Source: Rhizobium sp. Q54 (GTDB taxonomy: Bacteria > Pseudomonadota > Alphaproteobacteria > SMXS01). From it: a stretch of DNA of 64,000 nt. Of the stretch, positions 55,728 through 64,000 are shown piece by piece (positions within the stretch are counted from its first letter, which is position 1; the number at the start of each line of letters is the position of its first letter). The notes beneath the pieces are model-generated. The model saw only the letters and a program-made list of their open reading frames with translations. It did no database searches and was not told the DNA's origin. The stretch lies in NCBI GenBank assembly GCA_945907245.1, contig CAMDTB010000002.1:1-64000 (forward strand), read 5' to 3'. Both the position numbers and the translations under genes were made by a program.

Positions 55728-57592
55728 CGATACCCGGCGGCCTGTAGCTCAAACAACTCCGCGTAGCGACTGGACGAGACGAGCAGTTCCTCATGGGAAC
55801 CGCTTGCCTCGATCTGGCCGTCCGCCATGACCAGGATTCGGTCGGCCATGCGCACGCTCGAGAAGCGGTGGCTGATCAGCACCGCCATCCGCCGTTCGCT
55901 CAGGTCGCGGAACCGCTGGAACACCTCGAACTCGGCGCGGGCGTCGAGCGCGGCCGTGGGCTCATCGAGAATCAGCACCTGGGCATCGCGCATATAGGCG
56001 CGGGCGATGGCGATCTTCTGCCACTCGCCGCCCGACAGGTCGATGCCGGTGCGGAACCGCTTGCCGACGATCTGGTCGTAGCCACCCGGAAGCCGCCGGA
56101 TGACGTCGTCGGCCATGCCGCGGCGCGCCGCCCGCTCGATGCGGTCACGATCGTCGCGCGCCTCGATGCGGCCGACGGCGATGTTGTCGGCGGCGCTCAG
56201 GTGATAGCGCATGAAATCCTGGAAGATGACCCCGACGTTGCCGCGCAGGTCATCGAGGTCGTAATCGCGCAGGTCGTGGCCGTCGAGCAGGATGCGGCCC
56301 TCGGACGGGTCGTAGAGCCGGGCCAGCAGCTTGACCAGCGTGGTCTTGCCCGCGCCGTTCTCGCCGACCAGCGCCAGCACCTCGCCCGGGTTCAGGGTGA
56401 AGTCCAGGTGCCGCACCGCCCAGCGCCGCGCGCCCGGGTACTTGAAGCCGGCGTCCTCGAAGGCGAAGCCCTGCCGGATCGGGCGCGGAAACGGCAGCGC
56501 GCCGGGACGCGAGGCGATCTCCGGCTTGATCTCGAAGAAACCGAACAGGTCGTCGAGGTAGAGCGCCTGCCCGGCCACCTGCGACACGCCCAGCAACAGC
56601 CCTTCGAGCAGGCCGCGCAGCCGCAGGAACGAGCCGGCCAGGAACACCAGGTCGCCGATGCTGAACTGGCCGGCCAGCGTGCGCCAGACCAGGAAGGCAT
56701 AGGCGGCGTAGTAGCCCAGCGTTCCCAGCGCGGTCAGCGCGCCGCCCCAGCCGGCGCGGCGGATGGCGAGGCGCTTGTTGGCGCGGTAGATGTCGCCGGA
56801 CAGTTTGCGGTAGCGCTCGATCAGGAAGGTGTTGAGGCCGAAGATCTTCACTTCCTTGGCGGTCTCGACGCTGGCGCCGGTCTGGCGGACGTAATCGAGC
56901 TCGCGGCGCTCCTGCGTCCGGGTGAAGGCAAGCGCATAGCTCTGGGCGTTGAAATGCGCCTCGCCGATGCACGCCGGCACCAGCGCCGCCAGCAGCAGCA
57001 CGATCAGCCACGGCGCGAACACCATCAGGCCGGCGGCGAAGCTGATCACCGTCACCACGTCCTGCGCCTGGGAGAACATCATGCTCATCAGCGACATGCG
57101 CCCGGCGGCTTGCCGCCGCGCCCGGTCGAGCTGGTCCTGCAACTCGCTGTCCTCGAAATCCTCCAGGTCCAGCGTTGCCGCGTGCTGCATCAGCCGGATG
57201 CTGGTCTCGTTGCTGAAACGCTCGGACAGCAGCCCGTCGAGCAGCGCGACCAGCCGGCCCAGCAGGTCGGCGACGACCGCCAGCCCGAACTCGAGGGCGA
57301 CCAGCACGCCCAGCCTGGTCAGCAGCCCGCTTTCGATCCATTCGCGCAGGCCCGGCGCCATGCCAGGGAGCCGGGTGAGCAGCACCACCTCGTCGATGAT
57401 CAGCTTGCCGATATAGAGGCTGATCACCGGCAGCAGCGCGCGGATCAGGCGCAGCGACAGCGATCCGGCGGTGAGCGCCCGGCTGGTGCGCCACACCAGC
57501 ACCAGGAACGGCGGCAGGTTGCGCAGCGCGCCCACCCGCTCCCGCCAGGTCTGCGACGGCGGCGCTTCGTTCGATCGTCTTGGTTCAGCCAT
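55724..57592 (-). CDS. ABC-type exporter (fused membrane and ATPase domains)
   Basis: The 622-aa half-transporter has about six membrane helices in the first 330 residues, then an ATPase domain. Its motifs are Walker A GENGAGKTT, Q-loop 'IFQDFMRY', signature LSGGEWQK, Walker B 'QVLILDEPTAALDA' and the H-loop 'ISHRFSSVR'. It resembles the lipid/peptide exporter group. The variant signature LSGGEWQ is typical of some PpcA/lipid-type exporters rather than of drug pumps. ATG 57592 was preferred to a longer start because the latter adds only a non-conserved stretch. Its gene end overlaps the hemerythrin stop. Confidence 0.85.
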   Translation of the reverse strand: MAEPRRSNEAPPSQTWRERVGALRNLPPFLVLVWRTSRALTAGSLSLRLIRALLPVISLYIGKLIIDEVVLLTRLPGMAPGLREWIESGLLTRLGVLVALEFGLAVVADLLGRLVALLDGLLSERFSNETSIRLMQHAATLDLEDFEDSELQDQLDRARRQAAGRMSLMSMMFSQAQDVVTVISFAAGLMVFAPWLIVLLLAALVPACIGEAHFNAQSYALAFTRTQERRELDYVRQTGASVETAKEVKIFGLNTFLIERYRKLSGDIYRANKRLAIRRAGWGGALTALGTLGYYAAYAFLVWRTLAGQFSIGDLVFLAGSFLRLRGLLEGLLLGVSQVAGQALYLDDLFGFFEIKPEIASRPGALPFPRPIRQGFAFEDAGFKYPGARRWAVRHLDFTLNPGEVLALVGENGAGKTTLVKLLARLYDPSEGRILLDGHDLRDYDLDDLRGNVGVIFQDFMRYHLSAADNIAVGRIEARDDRDRIERAARRGMADDVIRRLPGGYDQIVGKRFRTGIDLSGGEWQKIAIARAYMRDAQVLILDEPTAALDARAEFEVFQRFRDLSERRMAVLISHRFSSVRMADRILVMADGQIEASGSHEELLVSSSRYAELFELQAAGYR

Positions 57593-57656
57593 GGCGCGAT
57601 GATGGCATGCCGGGTATGGATGGACCAAGCGGTGCCGCCGCCGCTATGGTGTCGCC

Positions 57657-58490
57657 ATGCCCGTGAAGCTGCTCATCGCCGACATCTATTCCACCAACGG
57701 CCGCGCCGGCATCGTCTCGGCAGGCGGATCGAAGGCGGGTGACATGTTCACCCGCGCGGTCCGGCTGCACCGGCCCGATGCCGAGATCTCGGTGCTCACC
57801 TTCGACACGACGTCGCCCGAGATGCCCGCGCCGATCGGGGCGTTCGACGGCATCATCTGGAGCGGCTCGAACTTGACGATCCACCGGCGCAATGCGTTGA
57901 TCGACGCGCAGATCGACATGGCGCGCGCGGTGTTCGACAGCGGCGTGCCGCAATTCGGCGTCTGCTACGGCATCCAGCTCGCTACCGTCGCCGCCGGCGG
58001 CACGGTTGTGGCCAATCCCAAGGGTCCGGAGATCGGCTGGGCGCGGGACGTGACCCTCACCGACGCGGGCCGCAATCATCCCATGTACCGCGGCAAGGTC
58101 GACCGGTTCGACGCGCTGTGCTGGCACAACGACACGGTCTGGGAGTTGCCCGACAACGCCGAACTGCTGGCCGGCAACACCCATTCCCATGTCCAGGCCG
58201 CGATCCTGCGGCGCGGCCGCGGCGAGTTCTGGGCCGTGCAGTATCACCTGGAATTCGACGGCCGCGAGGTCGCCAGCCTGGTCGGCGGCAACGCGCCCGC
58301 CCTGATCCAGGCCGGCGCCCTGAACGAGGAGAGCGCGGCGGCCATCATTGCCGACATGCAGGCGGTCTCGGCGCTCGCGGAAGATCCCGCTTCCGTGCCG
58401 GAGGCGCTCAAACCGGTCGCCGATCCGCTGACCCGCACCGCCGAGCTGGGCAACTGGCTGGACCGGGTGGACGAGATTCGGAACGTTTGA
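57657..58490 (+). CDS. class I glutamine amidotransferase-like protein
   Basis: The 277-aa protein has the GATase1 fold: the cysteine C103 in 'PQFGVCYGIQLATVAAGG', the partner H197 and E199 in 'WAVQYHLEF', and 'LIWSG'-like core ('FDGIIWSGSN'). A C-terminal extension of about 70 residues, rich in helices, is unique to it. It releases ammonia from glutamine or cleaves a gamma-glutamyl bond; the acceptor is unknown. The neighbour 200 nt downstream is an ATP-grasp-like gene, so a two-part amide-bond system is possible. A REP-like palindrome lies between. Confidence 0.78.
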   Translation: MPVKLLIADIYSTNGRAGIVSAGGSKAGDMFTRAVRLHRPDAEISVLTFDTTSPEMPAPIGAFDGIIWSGSNLTIHRRNALIDAQIDMARAVFDSGVPQFGVCYGIQLATVAAGGTVVANPKGPEIGWARDVTLTDAGRNHPMYRGKVDRFDALCWHNDTVWELPDNAELLAGNTHSHVQAAILRRGRGEFWAVQYHLEFDGREVASLVGGNAPALIQAGALNEESAAAIIADMQAVSALAEDPASVPEALKPVADPLTRTAELGNWLDRVDEIRNV

Positions 58491-58505
58491 GCATACCCCT
58501 CCTTT

Positions 58506-58595
58506 GTCATTGCGAGGAGCGTAGCGACGCGGCAACCCAGAGAACCTAGGGCAAGGAACTGGGTTGCCGCGCGCCCTTCGGGCGCTCGCAATGAC
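58506..58595. repeat. REP-like palindromic element (GTCATTGCGAG...CTCGCAATGAC)
   Basis: The outer arms GTCATTGCGAG (58506-58516) and CTCGCAATGAC (58585-58595) are exact complements. The inner arms GGCAACCCAG (58531-58540) and CTGGGTTGCC (58559-58568) are also exact, enclosing an 18-nt loop. This matches a dispersed 'CATTGCGAG...' repeat type familiar from many alphaproteobacterial genomes. It lies just after the GATase stop and could also end transcription. Confidence 0.85.
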
Positions 58596-58695
58596 GGAAA
58601 TTGGGTGTGGCAAACAAGCGGGCTTACATCTGACGATCTTGTCGGGATACAGTCGCTCCCGCTGAACCGCCAAAGACAAACTGGGAGACGAAACC

Positions 58696-59994
58696 TTGCG
58701 CGCAGCCCCTTTCTTTCCTGGCCAGACCATGAGCACCGCCTATGCGGTGACGGTCGATGACATGTCGCTGCATTTCGACCCGGCCAAGCTGACCCCGAAG
58801 CAGCGCAAGGACGAGGCCGAAAGCGCCGATCTCATGGGTTTCCTGCAGGTGGTCTATATCGGCCTGGGCAAGCCCGCCGACTACGTCATGATGTACGAGG
58901 AGTTCGGCGTCGCGCCCTGGCCCGAGCGGCTGGCGGCCATCACCGAATTCTTCAAGCGCATGGGCATCGACCACATCCCGCCCGAGCACCGTATCCTGCA
59001 TCCCAAGACCGACTTCTATAATTCCATTGCCCGCAATCTGCCGCCGACCGACAGCATCACCCTCTACATGACCAGCGGCACCAACAGCGTGCTGCACAAC
59101 GACCCCGAAGCCTACCGGGTCAGCCAGAACGTCAATTCCAAGATCCATTTCGCCCGCAACGCGCCCGGCTTCGGCATCCCGGTGCCGGAGACCATCGTGC
59201 TCACCAAGGGCACGCTGGATTCGCCGCTGGCGCATGGCTTCATCGCAAAGCACGGCAACAAGGTGATGATGAAGGTCCTCGGTCTGGCCGGCGCGCGCAA
59301 CGTGACGACCGTGACCAGCATCCAGGAGGCGAAGGACTACGTCGCCGAGTACGAGGACAGCATGGAGCTGATCCTGCAGCAGCGGCTGGACCTGACCCGG
59401 TTCACCGAGATGACCGTCGATTTGCGGGTGACGCCCGATGAGATCGTCATCGCCAACGTGCGCAAGATCATGTTCGCCGACGGTGTCTGGGTCGGCAACC
59501 TGATCGGTCCGGACGTGATCCTGACCGAGGCGCACAAGGAGGTTCTGCTGAACGTTGGCGCCTACGCCCGCGCCCAGGGCTTCGTGTGCCCGGAAGGCAT
59601 CAATTGCGGCATCGACTATTTCATCGCCGGCGACGAGGTGATGGTCACCGAGATCAACTGCCGCTGGACCGGCGGCCTGTTCCCCACCGAGATGATCCGC
59701 AAGGTCGGCGCCCAGAACGAAAGCTGCGTCGCCTTCGTCGACATGGTGCGCGATGACAAGTTCAACGACTGGCTGGGCTTCGTCGACCGTCATCTGTGGA
59801 AGGAGACCGAGGGCGAGTTCGCGATGATCCCGTTGGGTTTCAGCCCGATCCCGCAGGTCATCGATGGCGTCGACCATTTCCTGACCTGGCAGGTCGTGGC
59901 CGGCGATTTCGACGCCTTCAAGCAGGCCCGCCGGGACGAGCTGGGCGACGGCGCGCTGATGCGAGCGGATTCGATCAGCCTGGAGTTCAGCTGA
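58696..59994 (+). CDS. ATP-grasp-type ligase-like protein
   Basis: The 432-aa protein ends its catalytic half with 'GDEVMVTEINCRWTGGLFPTEM', the metal/ATP-binding EIN motif of ATP-grasp enzymes. Before it comes 'LILQQRLDLTRFTEMTVDLRVTPDEIVIANVRKI', typical of the second half of the fold. The N-terminal 190 residues hold 'VLHNDPEAYRVSQNVNSKIHFARNAPGFGIPVPETIVLTKG'. ATP-grasp enzymes join carboxylates to amines or thiols via acylphosphates. The TTG at 58696 has GGGAGA 8 nt upstream, whereas ATG 58729 has none, so I choose TTG. The partner substrate is unknown. Confidence 0.7.
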   Translation: MRAAPFFPGQTMSTAYAVTVDDMSLHFDPAKLTPKQRKDEAESADLMGFLQVVYIGLGKPADYVMMYEEFGVAPWPERLAAITEFFKRMGIDHIPPEHRILHPKTDFYNSIARNLPPTDSITLYMTSGTNSVLHNDPEAYRVSQNVNSKIHFARNAPGFGIPVPETIVLTKGTLDSPLAHGFIAKHGNKVMMKVLGLAGARNVTTVTSIQEAKDYVAEYEDSMELILQQRLDLTRFTEMTVDLRVTPDEIVIANVRKIMFADGVWVGNLIGPDVILTEAHKEVLLNVGAYARAQGFVCPEGINCGIDYFIAGDEVMVTEINCRWTGGLFPTEMIRKVGAQNESCVAFVDMVRDDKFNDWLGFVDRHLWKETEGEFAMIPLGFSPIPQVIDGVDHFLTWQVVAGDFDAFKQARRDELGDGALMRADSISLEFS

Positions 59995-60177
59995 GCGGCC
60001 GACTGTTGCGCAATCGCTGGGGGGCAGGTGATGTTTGCGTGCATTGATCAATTGGCATTCCATATGTGGTAGCCAAGGATAGAATCTATTGCGGCCGAGA
60101 TTGGCGCAATTTATAATGAATACAAAAGATGGTTACTGCTTGAGGTAGGTGAGGTGGGGGGGGGGTAATTTGATGTG

Positions 60178-60723
60178 ATGATGGAGCTACTAAGTAGTGT
60201 CTTAGACTGGGCGTTTGATCAGAATAATGCGCTTCAAATAACGGGCGTTAGCTTTTGGTTGGCGGTTTTGAGTCTTTTCCTTACGATAATTGGTTTTACC
60301 ATTACATGGCTACAGCTAGTTAAAACAACGTCAGCTGCAGAAGCGGCTAAAGCTGAGTCGGAGAGGATTAAAATTTCTCTCAATGCCTATGATCTCGCGC
60401 AGGAAGCGTCTCGTGCGATTTTTGCCTTACAAACTGCGCAAAAGCATCTCAGAAGCGGAAGCTTGTTTGACGCCGCAGAAAACTATGAAATATATCGCCG
60501 CGGGCTTCTAACTCTCCGTGCAGGTTGCAAGAAATTGGATCCAGCAACAGTCCAGTCAATCGATGATGCGTCAAAATATATCTCTCATATATGTAGTCGC
60601 ATAGAGGGCAGCATAAGCAAAAATGGAACCAATATAAATCAAGAGAAAACCTTAAACATCATGAGGAGCCATCTTGATTTGATTCATGATGTTAGTCGCG
60701 TCATCGAAGGAGACTTAATATAA
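60178..60723 (+). CDS. membrane-anchored helical protein of a low-GC two-gene unit
   Basis: This 181-aa protein begins at ATG 60178 (GTG and ATG alternatives lie one codon either side). It has one membrane segment at about residues 25-48 (SFWLAVLSLFLTIIGFTIT). A long helical, lysine/alanine-rich C-terminal region follows, including 'TTSAAEAAKAESERIKISLN', likely a coiled coil. Codon use and base composition are clearly AT-richer than the genes on either side, which suggests transfer. A G10 run ends 12 nt before the start, so the upstream signal may vary in length. It overlaps the next gene by one base. I do not recognise the family. Confidence 0.7.
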   Translation: MMELLSSVLDWAFDQNNALQITGVSFWLAVLSLFLTIIGFTITWLQLVKTTSAAEAAKAESERIKISLNAYDLAQEASRAIFALQTAQKHLRSGSLFDAAENYEIYRRGLLTLRAGCKKLDPATVQSIDDASKYISHICSRIEGSISKNGTNINQEKTLNIMRSHLDLIHDVSRVIEGDLI

Positions 60724-61100
60724 TGGCAGATTTATCTGATAAATATGCCCTCTTGGTGGATCGACTTTACAGAAACACCATAGTTGACAAAATAATCTGG
60801 GAGCTCGACAGAGGTGGCGTGCCGTTAACAAAAATTTCAGATAAAACAATACGTGTATCAAAATCTTTGAACAGCGATGGACAGCCATTAGTTGTGGTTA
60901 CCGTGTATGGGGAATCGGGTTCTGCGATTGAATCGTTCAATGATGAGTTTCTAACTTCTATTTCTCCTCCAGATTCCGACTTTATGACGTATTGGGCAAA
61001 AATGGAGGCACTGCATCAACTCGCTATTCGACGTGCCACTGGCGCAGACAAAGCGTTGGATGAGCTACTGCGCGACTTAGATGACAAAAATCTTGCTTAG
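60723..61100 (+). CDS. small soluble protein, second gene of the low-GC unit
   Basis: The 125-aa protein starts at ATG 60723, overlapping the stop of the preceding gene (TAATG), which implies a shared operon. It reads 'DKYALLVDRLYRNTIVDKIIWELDRGGVPLTKISDKTIRVSKS', a strand-rich middle, and a C-terminal helix 'ALHQLAIRRATGADKALDELLRDL'. The closing 'L..LAIRRATG.DKALDELL' pattern recalls small hypothetical proteins seen in accessory islands of other bacteria, but no function is known to me. It could be the soluble partner of the membrane protein. Confidence 0.7.
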   Translation: MADLSDKYALLVDRLYRNTIVDKIIWELDRGGVPLTKISDKTIRVSKSLNSDGQPLVVVTVYGESGSAIESFNDEFLTSISPPDSDFMTYWAKMEALHQLAIRRATGADKALDELLRDLDDKNLA

Positions 61101-61224
61101 AGGCATCGTGCCGGTCAGTGGAGAATTCATCCAAAGCTTGGGGTGGAGCAATGAGCGACGTAAGCCATTTTGGGGCGGTCGTCATAGGGTTTGCTAATAC
61201 TCCTTTCCCGGCTAAATATGCCCC

Positions 61225-62235
61225 ATGACCAAATACTCCGTTCTCGATCTCTGCCCCGTCGTCGAAGGCGCCACGCCGGCCGACGCGTTCCGCAACTCGC
61301 GCGACCTCGCGCAGCATGCGGAGCGGCTCGGCTACGAGCGGTTCTGGCTGGCCGAGCATCACGGCATGCCCGGCGTCGCGAGCGCGGCCACGTCCATCGT
61401 CATCTCGCATGTGGCGGCCGGCACCTCGACGATCAGGGTGGGCGCCGGCGGCATCATGCTGCCGAACCATGCGCCGCTGGTGATCGCCGAGCAGTTCGGC
61501 ACCCTCGTCTCGCTCTATCCGGGACGGGTCGACCTGGGGCTGGGCCGCGCGCCTGGCACCGACCAGATGACCGCGCGCGCGCTGCGCCGCAACCTGGACT
61601 CCGATCCGAACGAGTTCCCGCGCGATGTGATGGAGCTGGTGAACTATTTCCGCGACCCCGATCCCAACAACTATGTCCGCGCCATTCCCGGCGAGGGCAC
61701 CCATGTGCCGGTGTGGATCCTGGGCTCCAGCCTGTTCGGCGCGTCGCTGGCGGCGGCGCTGGGCCTGCCCTTCGCCTTCGCCTCGCACTTCGCGCCGGCG
61801 CAGATGATGCAGGCCATCGAGATCTACCGGAGCAAGTTCAAGCCGTCCGAGTTCCTGGAAAAATCCTACCTGATGCTGGGCTACAACGTGTTCGCCGCGC
61901 CGACCGACGCCGAGGCGCGGCTGCTGGCCAGTTCCATGCAGCAGGCGTTCATCGCCATCCGCACCGGCCGCTCGGTCCGACTGCAGCCGCCGATCGAGAA
62001 TTTCCAGGATACGCTCGGCCCGTCCGAACTCTACCTGCTGGAGCAGACCCTCGACCGCTCGGCGATCGGCTCGCCCGAGACGGTACGCCGGACGCTGGAG
62101 GATTTCGTCGGCAAGACCGGCGCCGACGAGGTGATGATCGCCTCGCAGATCTACGACCACGACCTGCGCAAGCGCTCCTACGCGATTACCGCCGACGTGG
62201 TGGGCATGGCAGCGACTGCATCGGTGACTGCGTAA
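61225..62235 (+). CDS. LLM-class flavin-dependent oxidoreductase (luciferase-like)
   Basis: This 336-aa TIM-barrel monooxygenase has '[63 protein letters not shown]' and '[12 protein letters not shown]', the standard markers of the LLM family (FMN or F420 users; FMN expected here). The substrate is unknown. The start ATG 61225 has no strong ribosome site. It returns to typical high-GC composition after the AT-rich pair. A 252-nt gap separates it from the next gene. Confidence 0.87.
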   Translation: MTKYSVLDLCPVVEGATPADAFRNSRDLAQHAERLGYERFWLAEHHGMPGVASAATSIVISHVAAGTSTIRVGAGGIMLPNHAPLVIAEQFGTLVSLYPGRVDLGLGRAPGTDQMTARALRRNLDSDPNEFPRDVMELVNYFRDPDPNNYVRAIPGEGTHVPVWILGSSLFGASLAAALGLPFAFASHFAPAQMMQAIEIYRSKFKPSEFLEKSYLMLGYNVFAAPTDAEARLLASSMQQAFIAIRTGRSVRLQPPIENFQDTLGPSELYLLEQTLDRSAIGSPETVRRTLEDFVGKTGADEVMIASQIYDHDLRKRSYAITADVVGMAATASVTA

Positions 62236-62487
62236 TCTCGTCTCGAAGCGCGCCGTCAGGCTCAGCATCCCCGGCGCCTCGGGCAGAAAATATTTACAAT
62301 TCAAATCAACTGGGTAAAAAAATCCCCTTCATAAAGAAACATGGTCGTTACACGTAGTAAAAGTGGCCCGCTGTATGAATATTATGTGACTCTGGCCCAT
62401 TTTCATTGACGCCTTCTTGCCCCCTGAGTCACTAACTTCTGTCGGGGCCAATTGTGAACCGCTCAACCTGCTTGGGAGGTGATCGCG

Positions 62488-64000
62488 GTGACGAATATCA
62501 GCTTGTATGGCGGTGAACCGGAAGAGCCGGGGCACGAGCGTGTGCACCCGGGGTGGGCCGCGCGACGCATGAGCGCTTCTGCTCTGGCCGGACGTGAGAC
62601 GCGCCCGCTCGCCCAGGCGCCTGTCTACATCCGCCGCCTGCCAACCGATTTCGAGGCCATGCTGATCGGTCTCGAACACGCGTTTCAGCCCATCGTCAAC
62701 AGCCATTCGGGCGTATGCTTCGGTTACGAGGCGCTGCTGCGCAACGTCGACCGCTATGGATTCGGCAGCATTCAGGAATTTTTCGACGCCTGCGAAGGCG
62801 CGGGTGTGTTGTCGGAGATGGAAGCGGCGCTGCACGAGAAGGCCATCATCAAGTTCTCGCAGCTTCCCCATGCCGACCGGGTGAAGCTGTTCCTCAATGT
62901 CGACAACCGGGTGATCGACCAGCTTCCGCTGCCGGGCAAGCCGCTGGACCAGATCCTCTCGAAGGCGGGCCTGTCCCGTTCCGGGATCGTGTTCGAGATA
63001 TCCGAGCGCCTGCCCGTGCGGCAGGACCAGGAGATGATGGAATCGCTCGAACGCATCAAGGGCCAGGGCCTCAACATCGCCGTCGACGATTTCGGCGTCG
63101 GCTTTTCCGGCCTGCAGCTGCTGTACCGGGTAGAGCCCGACTACATCAAGGTGGATCGGTTCTTCATCGCCGGCATCAAGGAAGACAACCGCAAGAAGTT
63201 CCTGCTGTCGCATATCGTCGACATCGCCCGTCTGCTGGGAATTACGGTCATCGCAGAAGGCGTCGAAACCGAACGAGAGTTCCTGGTCTGCAAGGAACTG
63301 GGCTGCGACCTGATCCAGGGCTACCTGGTGCAGCGTCCGACCAGGCGGATGTCCGAACTGCGGATGCACTATGAGGACATCACTGTCCTCAGCGCCCGCG
63401 AGCGCCGGCGCAAGACCTCGGACTACCAGTTCATCAAGGACAATCTGGAGCCCATCGACGCCATCCCGATCGATACGCCGATGCTGTCGGTGCTGCAGAA
63501 ATTCTCCGACCGCCCGCGCTTCGCGTATTTCCCGGTGGTCGACGCCATGGGTATGCCGCTGGGCGTGGTGCGCGAGGCCGACGTCAAATATTTCGTCTAT
63601 TCGCGGTTCGGCCGCGACCTGCTGTCGAACCGCAGCTTCGCGGTGACGCTGGATCAGATCGTCAGCACCTGTCCGGTCGTCGACATCAACAGCCGCGCCG
63701 AGAAGATCCTCGAGGTGTTCTCCGTCGATAACCCGGCCCAGTGCGCCATCGTCACCGAGAACATGCACTATCTGGGCACGCTCAACGCCCAATCGCTCCT
63801 CGGAATCCTGACCGAGAAAAACCTGACCATGGCGCGCGACCAGAACCCGCTGACGCGCATGGCCGGCAACACACTGATCGAGGAGTTTGTGTCCGAGGCG
63901 CTGATGGACACGGCCGAGGATTACATCTTCGCCTATTTCGACTTCGACTACTTCAAGCCGTTCAACGACCGCTACGGTTTCCGCACCGGCGACCGGGCAA
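62488..64000 (+). CDS. EAL - CBS - GGDEF cyclic-di-GMP protein (partial, runs off the end)
   Basis: The frame begins at GTG 62488 after a near-perfect ribosome site (GGGAGGTGAT) and stays open for 504 codons to the window end. It has an N-terminal EAL domain with the catalytic residues E81 (YEALLR), N137, E170 (FEISER), D200-D201 (VDDFG), K221 (YIKVDR) and E257 (AEGVET). A pair of CBS domains follows at about 320-450. The start of a GGDEF domain follows ('NPLTRMAGN', 'YFDFDYFKPFNDRYGFRTGD'). The EAL domain looks active as a c-di-GMP phosphodiesterase. Whether the GGDEF half is active cannot be seen because the signature lies beyond the end. Confidence 0.9.
   Translation, partial: MTNISLYGGEPEEPGHERVHPGWAARRMSASALAGRETRPLAQAPVYIRRLPTDFEAMLIGLEHAFQPIVNSHSGVCFGYEALLRNVDRYGFGSIQEFFDACEGAGVLSEMEAALHEKAIIKFSQLPHADRVKLFLNVDNRVIDQLPLPGKPLDQILSKAGLSRSGIVFEISERLPVRQDQEMMESLERIKGQGLNIAVDDFGVGFSGLQLLYRVEPDYIKVDRFFIAGIKEDNRKKFLLSHIVDIARLLGITVIAEGVETEREFLVCKELGCDLIQGYLVQRPTRRMSELRMHYEDITVLSARERRRKTSDYQFIKDNLEPIDAIPIDTPMLSVLQKFSDRPRFAYFPVVDAMGMPLGVVREADVKYFVYSRFGRDLLSNRSFAVTLDQIVSTCPVVDINSRAEKILEVFSVDNPAQCAIVTENMHYLGTLNAQSLLGILTEKNLTMARDQNPLTRMAGNTLIEEFVSEALMDTAEDYIFAYFDFDYFKPFNDRYGFRTGDRA

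Noticed and set aside
62386-62432. Inverted repeat GTGACTC...GAGTCAC upstream of the EAL-CBS-GGDEF gene
   Set aside because: Seven-bp arms 33 nt apart are within chance expectation for a 64-kb window, and there is no matching binding-site type.
62329-63792. Minus-strand frame of about 487 aa opposite the EAL-CBS-GGDEF gene
   Set aside because: The plus strand carries the complete set of EAL motifs and CBS repeats; the antisense frame has none and is a composition artefact.

Overview
This 64-kb window is high-GC chromosomal DNA of an alphaproteobacterium, probably Rhodospirillales- or Rhizobiales-like. The evidence is gene order and family content: fabD-fabG-acpP-fabF-mltG, rpsF-rpsR-rplI, dnaB-mlaE-mlaF-radA-cvpA-purF, der-bamB-yfgM-like-panB and guaB-rsmB-guaA. 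Alphaproteobacterial small families (DUF1236, Thivi_2564, SnoaL/NTF2-like) are also present. No ribosomal RNA, prophage, complete insertion sequence or CRISPR array is visible. The genus cannot be named from the sequence alone.

Layout. 0-0.6 kb: edge of an IS630-type transposase and an orphan gene. 0.7-5.2 kb (minus): fatty-acid synthesis cluster plus the glycan terminase mltG. 5.3-6.7 kb (plus): ribosomal operon with promoter, leader hairpins and terminator. 7.5-14.8 kb (plus): tightly overlapping dnaB/mla/radA/cvpA/purF/SDR run, with a symmetric pair of DnaA-box-like sites in front of dnaB. 14.8-19.9 kb (minus): TPR protein, der, bamB, YfgM-like protein, panB. 20.0-22.5 kb (plus): ArsR-AHSA1-YceI cassette, with the YceI start damaged, and small membrane or NTF2 proteins. 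23-29.3 kb: patchy accessory region with truncated DUF2235 and ABC genes, hemN, phnA, a lipoprotein, a FitAB-type toxin-antitoxin pair and a DUF3883 nuclease-like gene. 29.4-35.6 kb (minus): guaA, rsmB-like, guaB, then two large palindromes, rlmE and ppx/gppA. 35.8-40 kb: tRNA-Gln, a glycosyltransferase-like gene, an NCS2 permease, a frameshifted AAA_28 gene and VapBC. 40-49.8 kb: SDRs, fatty-acyl desaturase, TRAP-TAXI transporter, prfC, MAPEG protein, exported Hcp-like protein and tRNA-Lys. 50-60 kb: small exported or membrane proteins, hydrolases, a hemerythrin gene broken in a G6 tract, an ABC exporter, and a GATase / ATP-grasp pair separated by a REP-like palindrome. 60.1-61.1 kb: strikingly AT-rich two-gene unit behind a G10 tract. 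61.2-64 kb: luciferase-like monooxygenase and a large EAL-CBS-GGDEF protein running off the end.

Most genes are housekeeping: lipid synthesis, translation, replication, outer-membrane biogenesis and purine synthesis (purF, guaA and guaB are all here). The most likely undescribed system is the low-GC two-gene operon at 60.18-61.10 kb (a membrane-anchored helical protein plus a small soluble protein). Other points to check are the DnaA-box palindrome at dnaB, three apparent frameshifts and two 5'-truncated gene remnants.
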